A stretch of DNA of 64,000 bases from Bifidobacterium bohemicum DSM 22767 (GTDB taxonomy: Bacteria; Actinomycetota; Actinomycetes; Actinomycetales; Bifidobacteriaceae). The stretch spans positions 248,001-312,000 of the forward strand of contig NZ_JGYP01000001.1 in assembly GCF_000741525.1 (NCBI RefSeq). The letters are read 5' to 3'. The notes under the pieces are model-generated. The model was not told the origin of the DNA. It made no database searches and was given only the letters and a program-made list of their open reading frames with translations. Position numbers and translations under genes: made by a program. Below are positions 1 to 10,354 of this stretch, piece after piece; the stretch's first letter is position 1, and every line of letters starts with the position of its first letter.

Positions 1-3000
1 GCCGCGATCACGACGTCTCGCCCGGTCTTGAGCTCGCCGTCGCACTGCACGACGATGCGAGAGCGCAAACCGTTCAGAATCAAGGTCTGCTGGGTTTCGG
101 CAAGCCCGATCTCCCAAGGCGTGCCCGCATGCTTGATGGCGTTAAGCGGTGCCGCTCCGGTGCCACCGTCGGACCCGGAAATCAGTACGACATCTGCATG
201 GCATTTGGCGACCCCCGCCGCCACGGTGCCGACCCCGAACTCGGAGACGAGTTTGACATGAATCCGCGCCTTGGGATTGGCCATCTTCGCATCATAAATG
301 AGCTGTTTCAAATCCTCGATGGAGTAGATGTCATGGTGAGGCGGTGGGCTGATCAGTTCGACACCGGGGGTGGCATGGCGTACTTTGGCGATCCACGGCG
401 GCACTTTCGCGCCTGGCAGATGGCCTCCCTCTCCCGGTTTGGCCCCTTGGGCGAGCTTAATTTGCAGATCCGTGGCATGGACCAGGTAATCACTGGTTAC
501 GCCGAAACGGGCGGAGGCAATCTGCTTGATGCGACTGGAACGACACGGATCGGCGATGCGGTCGTCCGATTCGCCGCCTTCACCGGAATTGGAGCGCGCA
601 CCAAGCGAGTTCATGGCAATCGCAAGCGTCTCGTGAGCCTCCTGCGAGATGGAACCGTAACTCATCGCACCGGTCGAAAAACGCTTGACGATCTCCGTTT
701 CCGGTTCGACTTCGTCAATCGGTATCGGTTGACGGCCCCGCTTGAACTCCATCAACCCGCGCAAAGTCATGATCCGGTTCGACGTGTCGTCGACATGCTT
801 CGAATAACGCTTGAACAGGTCGTAATCACCGCGCTGGGTGGCCTGCTGGAGCAGGAAGATGGATTCCGGATCGTTGAGGTGATCCTCGCCGGTCCGCCGC
901 CACTTGTATTGACCTCCGACGCGCAACCTACGGTGCGGCGTGGCGGTCCATTGGTTGGGATAGGCCACGCCATGTCGCAACTGCACCTCTTGAGCGATCT
1001 GGTCCAAGCCAATGCCGCCCACACGTGAGGTGGTACCTGTGAAGTATCGGTCAATCACATCCTGATTCAGGCCGACGGCCTCGAAAAGCTGAGAGCCACG
1101 GTAGCTCATGATGGTGGAAACGCCCATTTTACTCATGATTTTGAGCACGCCGGTCGAAAGCGCCTGACGCAGATTCGCAACTCCTGTTTTGGCGTCCACC
1201 GAAAGAAATCCGGATGCCGCCAAATCCTCCACCGTCTCGAAAGCGAGGTACGGGTTGACGCATGCAGCGCCATACGCGACCAGCAGCGCGACATGATGAA
1301 TTTCACGCACATCACCGGCCTCCACCGCCATCGAGACCTGCGTCCTGGTGTGGGTTTGAAGCAAGTGGTGCTGCACTGCGCTGGTCAACAGGAGCGACGG
1401 AATAGGCCCCCAAGTATGATTGGAGTCACGATCGGACAGGACGATGAAATTGCATCCTTGGGCTATGGCCTGATCGATCTCGTCAAAGATCTCATCCAAC
1501 CGGGCTTCGAGCGCCCTGCCTCCGCCGGCCACTTGGTACAGGCCACGAACAATGAACGGCTTGTAATAGCCACCTAGCACGCTGGCACGGTCGAGGCGCT
1601 TGAGCTGTGCCATCTCATCGGAATCGACCACAGGGTATGGTATGACGATTTTTTTGGCGGACAGTTCCATATCCTCCAACAGGTTCGGTTCCGGGCCGAT
1701 GGCCGAGGCCAGCGAAGTCACGATGCGCTCGCGCTCCCAGTCCAGCGGCGGGTTCGTCACCTGGGCGAACTTCTGGGTGAAGTAGTCGAACAGCATGCGT
1801 GAATGATTCGACAACACCGGTTGCGGCGCATCGTTACCCATGGCGCCGATCGGCTCCTTGCCGGTGTTGGCCATCGGGGTCAACAGGATTTTCAGATCCT
1901 CCTGCGTGTAACCGAAAGCGCGTTGACGGCGTTCGACGGAAACCCCTGAATGACGCACATGCTGGCGGGCCGGAAGCTCTCCGAGACTTACGCTATTGCC
2001 TTCAACCCATTGACGGTATGGGTGCTGCGAAGCGAGTTTCCTTTTGATTTCCACGTCAGGCACGACGCGGCCGGCCGTGGTGTCCACCAAAAACATCTTG
2101 CCCGGTTCAAGACGGCCTTTGGCCACGATACGGCTCTGATCGGTGCCGGGCAGCACGCCGGTCTCACTGGCCAACACGACATATCCGTCTTCGGTGATCT
2201 GCCAGCGTCCGGGACGGAAGCCGTTGCGATCGAGTTGAGCGCCCACCAACGTTCCGTCGGTGAAGATGATGTTGGCAGGGCCGTCCCACGGCTCGATCAG
2301 GGAATTGTTGTATTCGTAGAACGCGCGCACGTCAGGGTCGAGGCTCGTATCGTTCTCCCAAGCCGGAGGCAGCATCATCAGCACGGCGTGCGGAAGGCTG
2401 CGCCCCGCCAGATGCAACAGTTCAAGGCACTCATCGAATGTGCCGGAATCCGAATACCCGGGCGTGGTGATCGGCAGCAAAGGCTCGAACTGCCCGATCA
2501 GTTCGCTTGAGAACCTGCCTTCGCGGGCCGAAAGCCAGTTGCGATTGCCTTGTATCGTGTTGATTTCGCCGTTATGGGCAATCAAACGGAACGGTTGGGC
2601 CAACGGCCAGCTCGGGAAGGTGTTGGTGGAAAAACGCGAATGGACAACAGCGATACGAGCCTTCATGGCCGGGTCGAGCAGATCGGGGAAGAAACCCGTC
2701 AACTGCATGGTGGTGAGCATGCCCTTGTAGGTGACGGTACGCGCCGAAAGCGAGGCGAAGTAGATACCCACCTCATGTTCGACGCGCTTGCGTACGCGGA
2801 AAGTGAGGCGATCCAGACCTAGACCACTCGACTCCTGTTCGCCAACCGTCTGCCGACCTGTTTTTGCGGCGTCGTCCGGCAAGCCCACCACCAGCATCTC
2901 AAAGGAAGGCATGGAGGCAAGGGCCTGCAACCCCAGTCCATCAGGGTTGGTGGGCACGGTCCGCCATGCGAGCACCTCAAGCCCTTCTTCTGAGGCAATG

Positions 3001-3365
3001 GCCGCGATGCGTTGTTTCTGTTCGGCGGATTTGGCCAGGTCGCGGTCAAGGAAGGCCATGCCGGCCGCATACCGTCCAAACGATGGCAGTTGACGGCCTT
3101 GCGGCAGCACAATGACCTTACGCATGAACTCGTCCGGCATCGACAAAAGAATTCCGGCGCCATCACCCGTATTCTCTTCGGCTCCGACGGCCCCTCGGTG
3201 ATTGAGGTTCACCAACACTTCCATGGCGTCATCGACCACTTTGCGTTCGGCTTCGCCGTTTAACGTAGCTACCATGCCCACACCACACGCGTCATGCTCG
3301 GCGGCAGAATCGTACAGCCCTTCGGACGGGCGGACCGTCAAATCAAGTGGGGTTTCACATGCCAT
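1..3365 (-). CDS. gltB: Glutamate synthase (GOGAT) large subunit, 3' end outside window
   Basis: Makes glutamate from glutamine and 2-oxoglutarate together with the GltD small subunit in the cytoplasm. The frame is open to the window edge. Translation from ATG 3365 gives a 26-residue propeptide followed by DACGVGM, so Cys27 would be the exposed N-terminal nucleophile of the class II amidotransferase domain; [18 protein letters not shown] follows as in the family. The last visible residues belong to the FMN/glutamate synthase domain ([29 protein letters not shown], then [14 protein letters not shown]), so the 3Fe-4S cysteines and the C-terminal beta-helix domain lie off the window. About 1,121 of the usual 1,500 residues are present. 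A GAGGTG ribosome binding site precedes the ATG. gltD would be expected downstream, beyond position 1. Confidence 0.96.
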   Translation of the reverse strand, partial: MACETPLDLTVRPSEGLYDSAAEHDACGVGMVATLNGEAERKVVDDAMEVLVNLNHRGAVGAEENTGDGAGILLSMPDEFMRKVIVLPQGRQLPSFGRYAAGMAFLDRDLAKSAEQKQRIAAIASEEGLEVLAWRTVPTNPDGLGLQALASMPSFEMLVVGLPDDAAKTGRQTVGEQESSGLGLDRLTFRVRKRVEHEVGIYFASLSARTVTYKGMLTTMQLTGFFPDLLDPAMKARIAVVHSRFSTNTFPSWPLAQPFRLIAHNGEINTIQGNRNWLSAREGRFSSELIGQFEPLLPITTPGYSDSGTFDECLELLHLAGRSLPHAVLMMLPPAWENDTSLDPDVRAFYEYNNSLIEPWDGPANIIFTDGTLVGAQLDRNGFRPGRWQITEDGYVVLASETGVLPGTDQSRIVAKGRLEPGKMFLVDTTAGRVVPDVEIKRKLASQHPYRQWVEGNSVSLGELPARQHVRHSGVSVERRQRAFGYTQEDLKILLTPMANTGKEPIGAMGNDAPQPVLSNHSRMLFDYFTQKFAQVTNPPLDWERERIVTSLASAIGPEPNLLEDMELSAKKIVIPYPVVDSDEMAQLKRLDRASVLGGYYKPFIVRGLYQVAGGGRALEARLDEIFDEIDQAIAQGCNFIVLSDRDSNHTWGPIPSLLLTSAVQHHLLQTHTRTQVSMAVEAGDVREIHHVALLVAYGAACVNPYLAFETVEDLAASGFLSVDAKTGVANLRQALSTGVLKIMSKMGVSTIMSYRGSQLFEAVGLNQDVIDRYFTGTTSRVGGIGLDQIAQEVQLRHGVAYPNQWTATPHRRLRVGGQYKWRRTGEDHLNDPESIFLLQQATQRGDYDLFKRYSKHVDDTSNRIMTLRGLMEFKRGRQPIPIDEVEPETEIVKRFSTGAMSYGSISQEAHETLAIAMNSLGARSNSGEGGESDDRIADPCRSSRIKQIASARFGVTSDYLVHATDLQIKLAQGAKPGEGGHLPGAKVPPWIAKVRHATPGVELISPPPHHDIYSIEDLKQLIYDAKMANPKARIHVKLVSEFGVGTVAAGVAKCHADVVLISGSDGGTGAAPLNAIKHAGTPWEIGLAETQQTLILNGLRSRIVVQCDGELKTGRDVVIA

Positions 3366-3458
3366 CAGATCACCTCGTTTTATCCATGTCATCGCACCTA
3401 CATCACAAACCGATTGCGGCACCGGACGTTTCACAGACTAACCTCACATCATGTCAGA

Positions 3459-3487
3459 AATGTATCGAAGTCCACAAACGACAACAA
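3459..3487 (-). promoter_or_regulatory. Candidate gltB promoter
   Basis: On the minus strand TTGTTG (3487-3482) is followed after 17 bases by TACATT (3464-3459), about 95 bases upstream of the gltB ATG. The palindrome AACAA-A-TTGTT (3483-3493) overlaps the -35 and could be an operator. This is by-eye matching only. The rest of 3366-3648 holds no gene I can support. Confidence 0.3.
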
Positions 3488-3648
3488 ATTGTTCGAATAA
3501 TGGACGCTTACCGCTCCCCGTCGATATCATACGCGACCGATGCCGCCTTATCCGACACCCGGCGAAACTTCGCCTGCGCAGCGCAACCGTCGATCCATGC
3601 AATACCAAGCCCATTCGGCAACAGCCACCATCGTAACGGGCCCGATGA

Positions 3649-4962
3649 CTACATATCGCAAATATCCAAGACTCGGGCGATCAGGGTGTCGTTGAGCAGA
3701 CGCCCCTTCCGACTCGGGGCGATACGACCGTTGTCAAGAAACTCAATCAGTCCTTCACGCTCCAGCGAAGTCAGGAGCGCACGGTCAACATGATGTCCGG
3801 AAGCCTGTTCGACCCTCGAAACGTCAAGCCCCTCTCTTAGCCGCAGGCCCAGCATCACGGTCTCTTCAAGGTTCTGATCGTGAGTGATGACCTCACTGCC
3901 GGCCCAAGGCACGTCTGCTTGCCTCATCGCCTCAGCCCACTGCCTCGGATGCGCGATGTCCCATGCACGCACGCCGAACTGGCTGGCGTCCATTCGGACG
4001 GCGTCCGCGCCTTCCTGCCCCATTGGTTCTTGGTCTGCGGACGTGACGCCAACTTTACGGAATCCGTCCTCATCGATGTCGCGAGCGCCGAGATCGGCAT
4101 GTTCTCGCCATGCACCGATCGAGGACGTGCGATAGTGCGAGTGCGCTCCGGGGCCGATTCCGGCCCAATCGACATTGCGCCAATATCCAAGGTTGTGTCG
4201 GCTTTCATGGCCCGGACGCGCCCAGTTGGATATCTCGTACCATTGCAGGCCGGCTTGGGCGAACAGGTCGTCCGCCGATTCGTATTTCGCGGCCTCGTCG
4301 TCGTCATCGGGCTTGCCGATGGTGCCGGCCTTGATCTGCCGCCCCATTTTCGTGGTTGGTTCGACGGTCAGCGCATACGCGGAAATGTGATTGACGCCCA
4401 GCTCGATGGCTGTTTCAACCGATGTCCGCCAATCGTCCATACTTTCGCCGGGTGCGCCATAGATCAGGTCTACGCTGGAACGCAACCCCACCTTGTTCGC
4501 AGCCCTCACCCCCGCCTCGACATTGGCCGGCGTATGCGTGCGGTCGAGCGTCTTGAGCACATGCGGAACTGCTGACTGCATGCCGAAGGAAATGCGCGTG
4601 AATCCCGCGGTCGCCAACGATTCAAGATACCGTTCATCCACTGTGTCGGGATTGGCCTCGGTGGTTATCTCCGCACCTGGTTCAACGCCCCAGATGTCGT
4701 TCACTGCGCGGAGCACCCGCCCAAGGTCGTCCGCCGGCAGCAGCGTGGGCGTTCCCCCACCGAGGAACACAGTCGAGGCGGCGGGCTCATTGATGCCGTG
4801 CCGTTCCTGCCACGCTTTGACCAGCCCCATCTCTTCAATGGCCAGATTCGCGTAATTCCCGCGGGACGCCCCACCGCCCATGTCAACGGCGGTGTACGTG
4901 TTGAAGTCGCAATACCCGCAACGGCGATAGCAGAACGGCACATGGACATAAACCTCAAACAT
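3649..4962 (-). CDS. hemW: HemW-like radical SAM protein (coproporphyrinogen III oxidase-like)
   Basis: Radical SAM protein of the HemW family, which binds haem and is thought to act as a haem chaperone rather than as the true coproporphyrinogen oxidase. From ATG 4962 the protein is 437 residues and begins MFEVYVHVPFCYRRCGYC, giving the 4Fe-4S motif C-x3-C-x2-C at residues 11, 15 and 18. GGGTPTLL, the ISFGMQS segment and the C-terminal HemW domain are all present. The open frame continues upstream to 5094, but those 44 extra residues (MDTSVQSKVV...) do not look like the family, so I place the start at 4962 although the ribosome binding site there is weak (GGGTTGTGGGCT). It lies downstream of the ABC exporter genes, 213 bases away. 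Confidence 0.88.
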   Translation of the reverse strand: MFEVYVHVPFCYRRCGYCDFNTYTAVDMGGGASRGNYANLAIEEMGLVKAWQERHGINEPAASTVFLGGGTPTLLPADDLGRVLRAVNDIWGVEPGAEITTEANPDTVDERYLESLATAGFTRISFGMQSAVPHVLKTLDRTHTPANVEAGVRAANKVGLRSSVDLIYGAPGESMDDWRTSVETAIELGVNHISAYALTVEPTTKMGRQIKAGTIGKPDDDDEAAKYESADDLFAQAGLQWYEISNWARPGHESRHNLGYWRNVDWAGIGPGAHSHYRTSSIGAWREHADLGARDIDEDGFRKVGVTSADQEPMGQEGADAVRMDASQFGVRAWDIAHPRQWAEAMRQADVPWAGSEVITHDQNLEETVMLGLRLREGLDVSRVEQASGHHVDRALLTSLEREGLIEFLDNGRIAPSRKGRLLNDTLIARVLDICDM

Positions 4963-5059
4963 AGCCCACAACCCTATCGGCAACCCAAGCCAGTTGCAGC
5001 CTCCTGATTCTTGTCCACCCGTCACACCCCCGATGCCTGTCAGTCGCAACGCTATGGCT

Positions 5060-5196
5060 TTACGAACAACCTTGGATTGCACAGAAGTGTCCAAACACTT
5101 TGGCCGATCATGATGATGACAAAAATGACATGTTGTCGTTATATCTCGCTGCCTGATGGTCGCCGTAATTCCGCGCTAGGTATTACGAACAACCTT
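5060..5196. repeat. Pair of 14-bp direct repeats (TTACGAACAACCTT)
   Basis: TTACGAACAACCTT occurs at 5060-5073 and again at 5183-5196. The second copy is within the last codons of the ABC permease gene, and the first is in the gap before hemW. Between them, at 5127-5137, lies GACA-TGT-TGTC, which resembles the palindrome in the exporter/sensor-kinase control region. The meaning is unknown; it could be a small duplication. Confidence 0.5.
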
Positions 5197-6555
5197 ATGT
5201 ACGGAATGCCTGACGGCCAAGCCTACACAGACCATGGTGAGCGCGAAAAGCGCGACAACGCCAGTCGACACGAACCATCCCGCGATGCTCGATCCAGAGC
5301 CGGCATACGCCCCCAAACCCATCGCCTGGTCGATGGCATCCACGTACCAACGGCCGCACAACAGTTTGCCGACAAGCGCCACCGGACCGGTCATCACCGA
5401 AGTGCCGAACGACCACGCCCCCGACGTGGCGGCGATGACCAACCCCACGACGTTCGCCAACCCGTTAACCGCGCGAGAGGAGAGCGCAAGACGACCGAGG
5501 ACAAAACCGATGGAAACACCGAAGCACACATACACCGCCATCGAACACGTCGCCAAGACGACAGGCCCCCATGCCAAACCGGCCAAGGAACCGGTCTGCC
5601 ATACAGTCACACCAACCGAAAGCACCAAGTAATAGACCGTCACCAGCAGGCCGATAACTGCGCAGGCCGCCAATAAACCGAAACTTACCGACTGCTGTCG
5701 CTCAGCCGAAACCTCCATGCGCCGACGCATCGATTCACTGGTGAAGGCGCCGACCACCAACGCGATGATGGAGATTGTGGAGGCGACGATCGGATAGTTG
5801 CCCAAAGTGAGGGAAAGACCGAATACGCGAGAGGCTGAGACATTGCCGGAGCCGTGTCTTGTGGCGACCACCGAAACGTGGGCATCCTCGCTGGCCGTCT
5901 TTGTCGCACGCAAGACATCGGTCACGGCTCTGCGCATTGCCGATTCGTCGTCCGGTTGAAGCGTTTGTTTGGAATTCGCCGAATCAGCGGACGACAGAGT
6001 ATCTGCCGACAGGCCATCCGCCGGCAAGCCCGCCGATGAGGCACCGGAGGTATCGTCATGAGCGTCTCCTCCGGCAATGCCACCTGCGAGATATGCGGTT
6101 CGCAAATTGGAAAGGAAGGTCAGAACCTTCATTTCGGAAAGATCGTGCTTGTCATTCCGTGATCGAAGGACTGAATCCACTTGTTTCGGCGGTTGACCGG
6201 ACAGCGCCGCCTGGGCAAAATCGCGCATGTACCCTTTCGGCACAACGAAAACGATATCCGCCTGGTCAGTGGCCATCGCGTCCTGAATTGCACGCCTGTC
6301 GTCATCAACGCGCACGACCGTGTTGGTTCGCCCAAGGTATTCCCGCAGCCCGGAAGCGACGCCACCCTTGTCTTCATCCCTATCGACAACAGCCACGTGC
6401 GATTTCAAAGGGGCATAAACCGGCTTCGAACCAGAAACCCCTGGCACGGACTGCGTCAGAAAGAACGTCATGATTACACTCAGACCGACCAAATACAGCA
6501 ATATGTAAGATCGGTGCACCTTGGCCACTTCAAGAGCGGTTTTACAAATAGTCAT
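5176..6555 (-). CDS. ABC-2 type exporter permease, second subunit
   Basis: Membrane subunit of an ABC-2 exporter, 459 residues. One membrane segment sits near the N-terminus (about 16-38, SYILLYLVGLSVIMTFFLTQ), followed by an extracytoplasmic domain of about 200 residues rich in Ser/Asp, then five or six C-terminal membrane segments from about residue 260. This matches permeases of the DrrB/YhaP type. It overlaps the end of the preceding permease gene by 14 bases, so the two are probably translationally coupled and form a heterodimer served by the ATPase at 7772-8749. The substrate cannot be told from sequence; exporters next to LiaR/DesR-type two-component systems often handle antimicrobial peptides or lipids. 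Confidence 0.85.
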   Translation of the reverse strand: MTICKTALEVAKVHRSYILLYLVGLSVIMTFFLTQSVPGVSGSKPVYAPLKSHVAVVDRDEDKGGVASGLREYLGRTNTVVRVDDDRRAIQDAMATDQADIVFVVPKGYMRDFAQAALSGQPPKQVDSVLRSRNDKHDLSEMKVLTFLSNLRTAYLAGGIAGGDAHDDTSGASSAGLPADGLSADTLSSADSANSKQTLQPDDESAMRRAVTDVLRATKTASEDAHVSVVATRHGSGNVSASRVFGLSLTLGNYPIVASTISIIALVVGAFTSESMRRRMEVSAERQQSVSFGLLAACAVIGLLVTVYYLVLSVGVTVWQTGSLAGLAWGPVVLATCSMAVYVCFGVSIGFVLGRLALSSRAVNGLANVVGLVIAATSGAWSFGTSVMTGPVALVGKLLCGRWYVDAIDQAMGLGAYAGSGSSIAGWFVSTGVVALFALTMVCVGLAVRHSVHKVVRNT

Positions 6556-7762
6556 AGCGTTGCCTCCTAAGCATCACGACCGCCACCAAAATGAACACGG
6601 CCGTCGTGGCGAGAATAAGCCCTAATCCGATCAAGAACGGACGATAATCATCGTAATACAGTAAGTCATAGAACAGGTCGCACACTTGGCTTGCGGGATT
6701 GATTCGAGCCAATACAGGTGCCTGCCTACGCAATCTATCACCCAACGCCATGGCCTGAGTGCCGTATAATCCGGTGAAAAATGACAGGAACAGAGTCAGC
6801 ATCACACCCAGGGACAGCTTGATGCGTGCGGAAAGTTTCGGGATGACGCCAATCAGAAGCCCCATTCCACTTGCCATCAATGTCGAAGCCGCAACGGCAA
6901 GCACCGCGGCGGGCTCACGACCACCGATGCCAATGCCGACCACATAGCGCATCACCAGGAACGCAATCAACATGCAGGTGAACGAGATGGACCACGAAGA
7001 CATGAGGACAGCGGTTATTTGCCTTATTTTTGAAGACGGTGAGACACTGACGCGTACGCCCAAGGCAGAAAGGTTCACCTGGGTAAGAGTGATCAAGTCA
7101 ATGGCGATACTCATGCCCAATAGACACGCCATGCCCAACATCGAAAAATAGTAACGGGCAAAAGGACTCAATACATGACCAGTCAAACCGAGATGCCGCA
7201 GGAATCCAGTGGAATCACCGACGCTTGACGAAAAACGCGAGTCGGCCATGATAGCGTGGTTCTTGGCTGCCAACGCCCCGACCACTCGTCCGGTCTCATT
7301 ATATTGCTGCAATGCGTAATCAATCGCGGTTGTTGCCAGCGTGACGACCTGATCCGATGAATTCACCGTCGTGTCGGCGAGCGTCATGTGCAAATCCCCG
7401 CCATCGCCAACGTACAGATACCCTTTGGCTTTGCCGTCTACCACCAACTGTTTGGCTGCCTCAATCGAGGATGCACGCGTAATGGAAATCAATTGCTCAC
7501 TATCGTTGCCGCCACCCTGTTCAGCGCTGCCACTGTGCCTGCCGGCGAGCGCTTCGACCGTCTTGGCCACCCCGCTTTGTTTGTTCCAATTGGCATCCTG
7601 CGCCACAGCCATAGGCTGGGCGCTCACATGCATCATGTCGTTGACGTCGTTGAACATCAGTTGGAACAGCGCCATCATGATCAGCGGGAAGACGAGCACC
7701 CAGAAGATAATGCTGAAGTTTCTGAACCCCGCTTTGAGATAGGTCTTGAAAGCTATGAACAT
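6542..7762 (-). CDS. ABC-2 type exporter permease, first subunit
   Basis: Membrane subunit of 406 residues. It has an N-terminal membrane segment (about 15-38, FSIIFWVLVFPLIMMALFQL), an extracytoplasmic domain of about 170 residues, then six predicted segments beginning near residue 205 (YYFSMLGMACLLGMSIAIDL). The fold order matches ABC2_membrane_3 proteins. The gene starts 9 bases after the ATPase gene stops and its last codons overlap the next permease gene. It probably pairs with the neighbouring permease to form the channel. Confidence 0.85.
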   Translation of the reverse strand: MFIAFKTYLKAGFRNFSIIFWVLVFPLIMMALFQLMFNDVNDMMHVSAQPMAVAQDANWNKQSGVAKTVEALAGRHSGSAEQGGGNDSEQLISITRASSIEAAKQLVVDGKAKGYLYVGDGGDLHMTLADTTVNSSDQVVTLATTAIDYALQQYNETGRVVGALAAKNHAIMADSRFSSSVGDSTGFLRHLGLTGHVLSPFARYYFSMLGMACLLGMSIAIDLITLTQVNLSALGVRVSVSPSSKIRQITAVLMSSWSISFTCMLIAFLVMRYVVGIGIGGREPAAVLAVAASTLMASGMGLLIGVIPKLSARIKLSLGVMLTLFLSFFTGLYGTQAMALGDRLRRQAPVLARINPASQVCDLFYDLLYYDDYRPFLIGLGLILATTAVFILVAVVMLRRQRYDYL

Positions 7763-7771
7763 ATCGTGCCC

Positions 7772-8749
7772 CTAATCCCTCAGAGCCTTGCCGGTCATCT
7801 CAAGGAACACATCGTTCAACGTCGGCGGGTTCGAGGAGACATGGCCGATGTTCGCGCCAGAACGCTCCAACATGTCTAGTACATCGACCAAGTTACGAGC
7901 GCCGGACTTGCACCGTACGGTGAGGGTCTTGCCATCGTAATCAGTTGAGGCCACGGTCGGCAGACCCCGAAGAGCCGCCATCGCATCACCGTCGAGATCC
8001 AATGTCTCGACGGTGATGAGCTCGCCGCTAGAAACCATCGCTTTGAGCTCATCGACCGTACCCTCAGCTACGTGCCTACCGTGATCCATAATGAGCACAC
8101 GGTCGCAGATCTGTTCGACTTCCTCCATGTAGTGACTCGTATAGATCACCGTAGCGCCGGCCTGATTGAGACGTTGGATGCCTTCAAGAATCGCGTTTCG
8201 GCTCTGCGGGTCGACAGCCGCGGTGGGCTCGTCGAACAAAATCATATCCGGCTTATGCGCGATACCGCACGCAATGTTCAGACGCCTTTTCAGTCCGCCG
8301 GAGAGTTTCCCAGGACGGTATTTGCGAAAGTCCTCGAGACCCACCAGGGCAATCGCCTCGTCCACCAGCGACTTGCGCCTGTCTTTTTGCGCGACATACA
8401 GCGAACAGAAGTAGTCAATGTTTTCCTGAACACTCAGTTCATCGAACACCGCCACTTCCTGAGGCACCAGTCCGATGCGCGACTTCAGGACGTAAGCCGT
8501 AGGCGTCATCTCATGCCCAAAAACCTTGATATCGCCCGAGTCGTAAGTCAACAGTGACAATATGCAATTGATCGAAGTGGTTTTGCCGCTTCCGTTTGGT
8601 CCAAGCAGTCCGAAAATCTCGCCTTGCCTCACGTTGAGGTCAAAATCATCAAGCACAAGACTGTCGCCATATCGCTTGACCAAATGCCTCACCTGAAGCG
8701 CCAAAGCACCGTCTGAAGCCGGCGCATCACCGCCGATCTTTGCGTTCAT
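7772..8749 (-). CDS. ABC transporter ATP-binding protein (ABC-2 exporter)
   Basis: Drives the exporter formed with the two downstream permeases. 325 residues with Walker A GPNGSGKT (about 51-58), Q-loop LVPQEV, signature LSGGLKRR, Walker B MILFDEPTAAVDP and the switch histidine in YTSHY. A C-terminal extension of about 80 residues (VETLDLDGDAMAALRGLP...) is typical of CcmA/DrrA-type exporter ATPases. I chose ATG 8749 because AAAGGCGA lies 7 bases upstream; the frame is open to 8773, but that start has no such site. The gene is transcribed away from the sensor kinase at 8914, with the TGACATTTGTCA palindrome in between, so the two-component system probably controls this operon. Confidence 0.92.
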   Translation of the reverse strand: MNAKIGGDAPASDGALALQVRHLVKRYGDSLVLDDFDLNVRQGEIFGLLGPNGSGKTTSINCILSLLTYDSGDIKVFGHEMTPTAYVLKSRIGLVPQEVAVFDELSVQENIDYFCSLYVAQKDRRKSLVDEAIALVGLEDFRKYRPGKLSGGLKRRLNIACGIAHKPDMILFDEPTAAVDPQSRNAILEGIQRLNQAGATVIYTSHYMEEVEQICDRVLIMDHGRHVAEGTVDELKAMVSSGELITVETLDLDGDAMAALRGLPTVASTDYDGKTLTVRCKSGARNLVDVLDMLERSGANIGHVSSNPPTLNDVFLEMTGKALRD

Positions 8750-8852
8750 ATACCGTCGCCTTTCAATTCTCATCCATTAATCGTTATTTCCATTCTCCCG
8801 TGGACACCCGCGTCAGCGATAGTGAGTGTTGTCATTTCTTAACCTGCGATGA

Positions 8853-8864
8853 TGACATTTGTCA
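8853..8864. promoter_or_regulatory. Palindromic operator candidate TGACA-TT-TGTCA
   Basis: A perfect 5+5 inverted repeat with a 2-base centre lies in the divergent region between the exporter operon (start 8749) and the sensor kinase (start 8914). A further half-site TGTCAT lies at about 8830-8835. The architecture resembles operators of LiaR/DesR-type regulators, which carry a TGTCA-like half-site, and the regulator at 10351-11103 is of that class. Binding is inferred, not shown. Confidence 0.4.
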
Positions 8865-8913
8865 CTGGTTGAGACGCAAGAGCATCACGGCACCAAGTGC
8901 TAATGTCGAAACC

Positions 8914-10354
8914 ATGAACGCGCAACATAGGGATTTTGCAGCCAGAATCTTGCTGCTGGCTTGTAGTGCCCTACTGGAAGCGCAACGGGAACGCGGGTCG
9001 TTCAGCACTGTCGCAATCGTCGCACTGCTGGCATCCATCTGCTGCTCAGCGCTGACACAATGGCTGAGCGACCGCAGCGGCAGCACCAGCAGATTGCAGA
9101 CCTTCGTATGCATCATTCGGCTTGGGCTGTGCGTCGTGGCACTATGGATACCTGAATTTCTTGCATACACCCCATTACTTGCTTTTGACGCGATGAAGGT
9201 CTTAGCTGATTTTCCCATCACCACGGCGGACTGTCGGCAAAAAACACACGCGCCGGCATCAGGACGATTTTCCGTCAAGTATAACGATGACGGGATGAAC
9301 CGAATCATCGGCAATGCACGCCTAGGGCAGATTGACCAATTCTCGGGATGGTTGAAGTTGATAACGGTCTGGTGTTGGGCAATCCCCCTGATCCGTTCAT
9401 ATTGGGCTTATACGTCCGCTGGAGATCCGCCCCCTTTGCGTCATCAACAGTTTAACGCCGTGCCAGCGCTGGAAGCCGGATCGGTCATCCTGCTGTCATG
9501 TTTGGCTGCGCTGTTAGGACATGCGTATACCATGGCCGACGCCGAGCACCAATCCCTGCTCCAGTTGTTCGACAAAATGAGAGTAACCCGACGCCATAAC
9601 GCGGCCCAGGTCAAAACGCTACGCGACAGTCAAGCGGAATCAACACACGTGGCAACCTTGCGCGAACGTACTCGCATCGCCCGAGAAATACATGACAACG
9701 TCGGTCATATACTCACCCGCGCGCTGATGCAGACACAGGCAGCCAGCGCCGTCGCCACAGCAACCGGAAACCAGGCATCGGCCAAGGAACTGTCAGAGAT
9801 CAGCACAAGCCTCAATGAAGCGATGACGATGGTCCGACGTTCCGTGCACAATCTGGAAGACGACGGCACCGATTTCAACGCACAAATCGCCGGTGTCGTC
9901 GATATGATAAATGCTGCTCGACCCGATTTTTACAGTCTCTCTGGACTGCGATATCACCGACACCCCAGCTCCGGTGGCTCGAACCTTGACCTCCGTCATC
10001 CGCGAAGCGCTGACCAACGTCATTCGCCATTCCGACACGAGCACGGCAACCGTCTCACTGCATGACTACCCTGCATTCTGGCAATTGTCGGTCTTCAACA
10101 AAAGCGGAGATACAACGCACCGGCCCATACCACAGAATCGCCATGATCTACGAGGCATGGGCTTGGCTACTATCGAGCAACGAGTTCAGGCTCTTGACGG
10201 AACCTGCCTGTGCGGCCCCTACCGAGACGGTTGGCGTGTGTTCGTCTCATTACCCAAAGCCCCATGGGCCAAACCCGACAGGGACGCTGGCGCACGGACC
10301 GAAGCGATCGGTGACGGGATGGCTACTATTGACAAGGAGCGGACCGGAGCATGA
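8914..10354 (+). pseudogene. NarL-type sensor histidine kinase, split by a +1 frameshift
   Basis: Sensor of a two-component pair. From ATG 8914 the first frame carries several membrane segments, then the HisKA_3 dimerisation box RTRIAREIHDNVGH with the phospho-accepting His. The reading is lost after NAARPDF at a run of five T (9927-9931). Removing one T restores DFTVSLDCDITDTPAPVARTL and continues into the ATPase domain: N-box IREALTNVIRH and G-box LRGMGLATIEQRVQALDGT. As written, the kinase would end at 10065 without an ATP-binding domain. Either the gene is inactive or the extra T is a sequence error. The second part ends at 10354 and overlaps the response-regulator start by ATGA, the usual coupling. 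No clear ribosome binding site precedes 8914; the frame is open from 8740. Confidence 0.8.

Noticed and set aside
129-1028. 300-codon plus-strand frame over gltB
   Set aside because: It is the antisense shadow of gltB; the minus-strand frame reads a textbook glutamate synthase.
3880-4575. Plus-strand 231-codon frame opposite hemW
   Set aside because: Shadow of hemW; no family resemblance and the minus frame has all radical SAM motifs.
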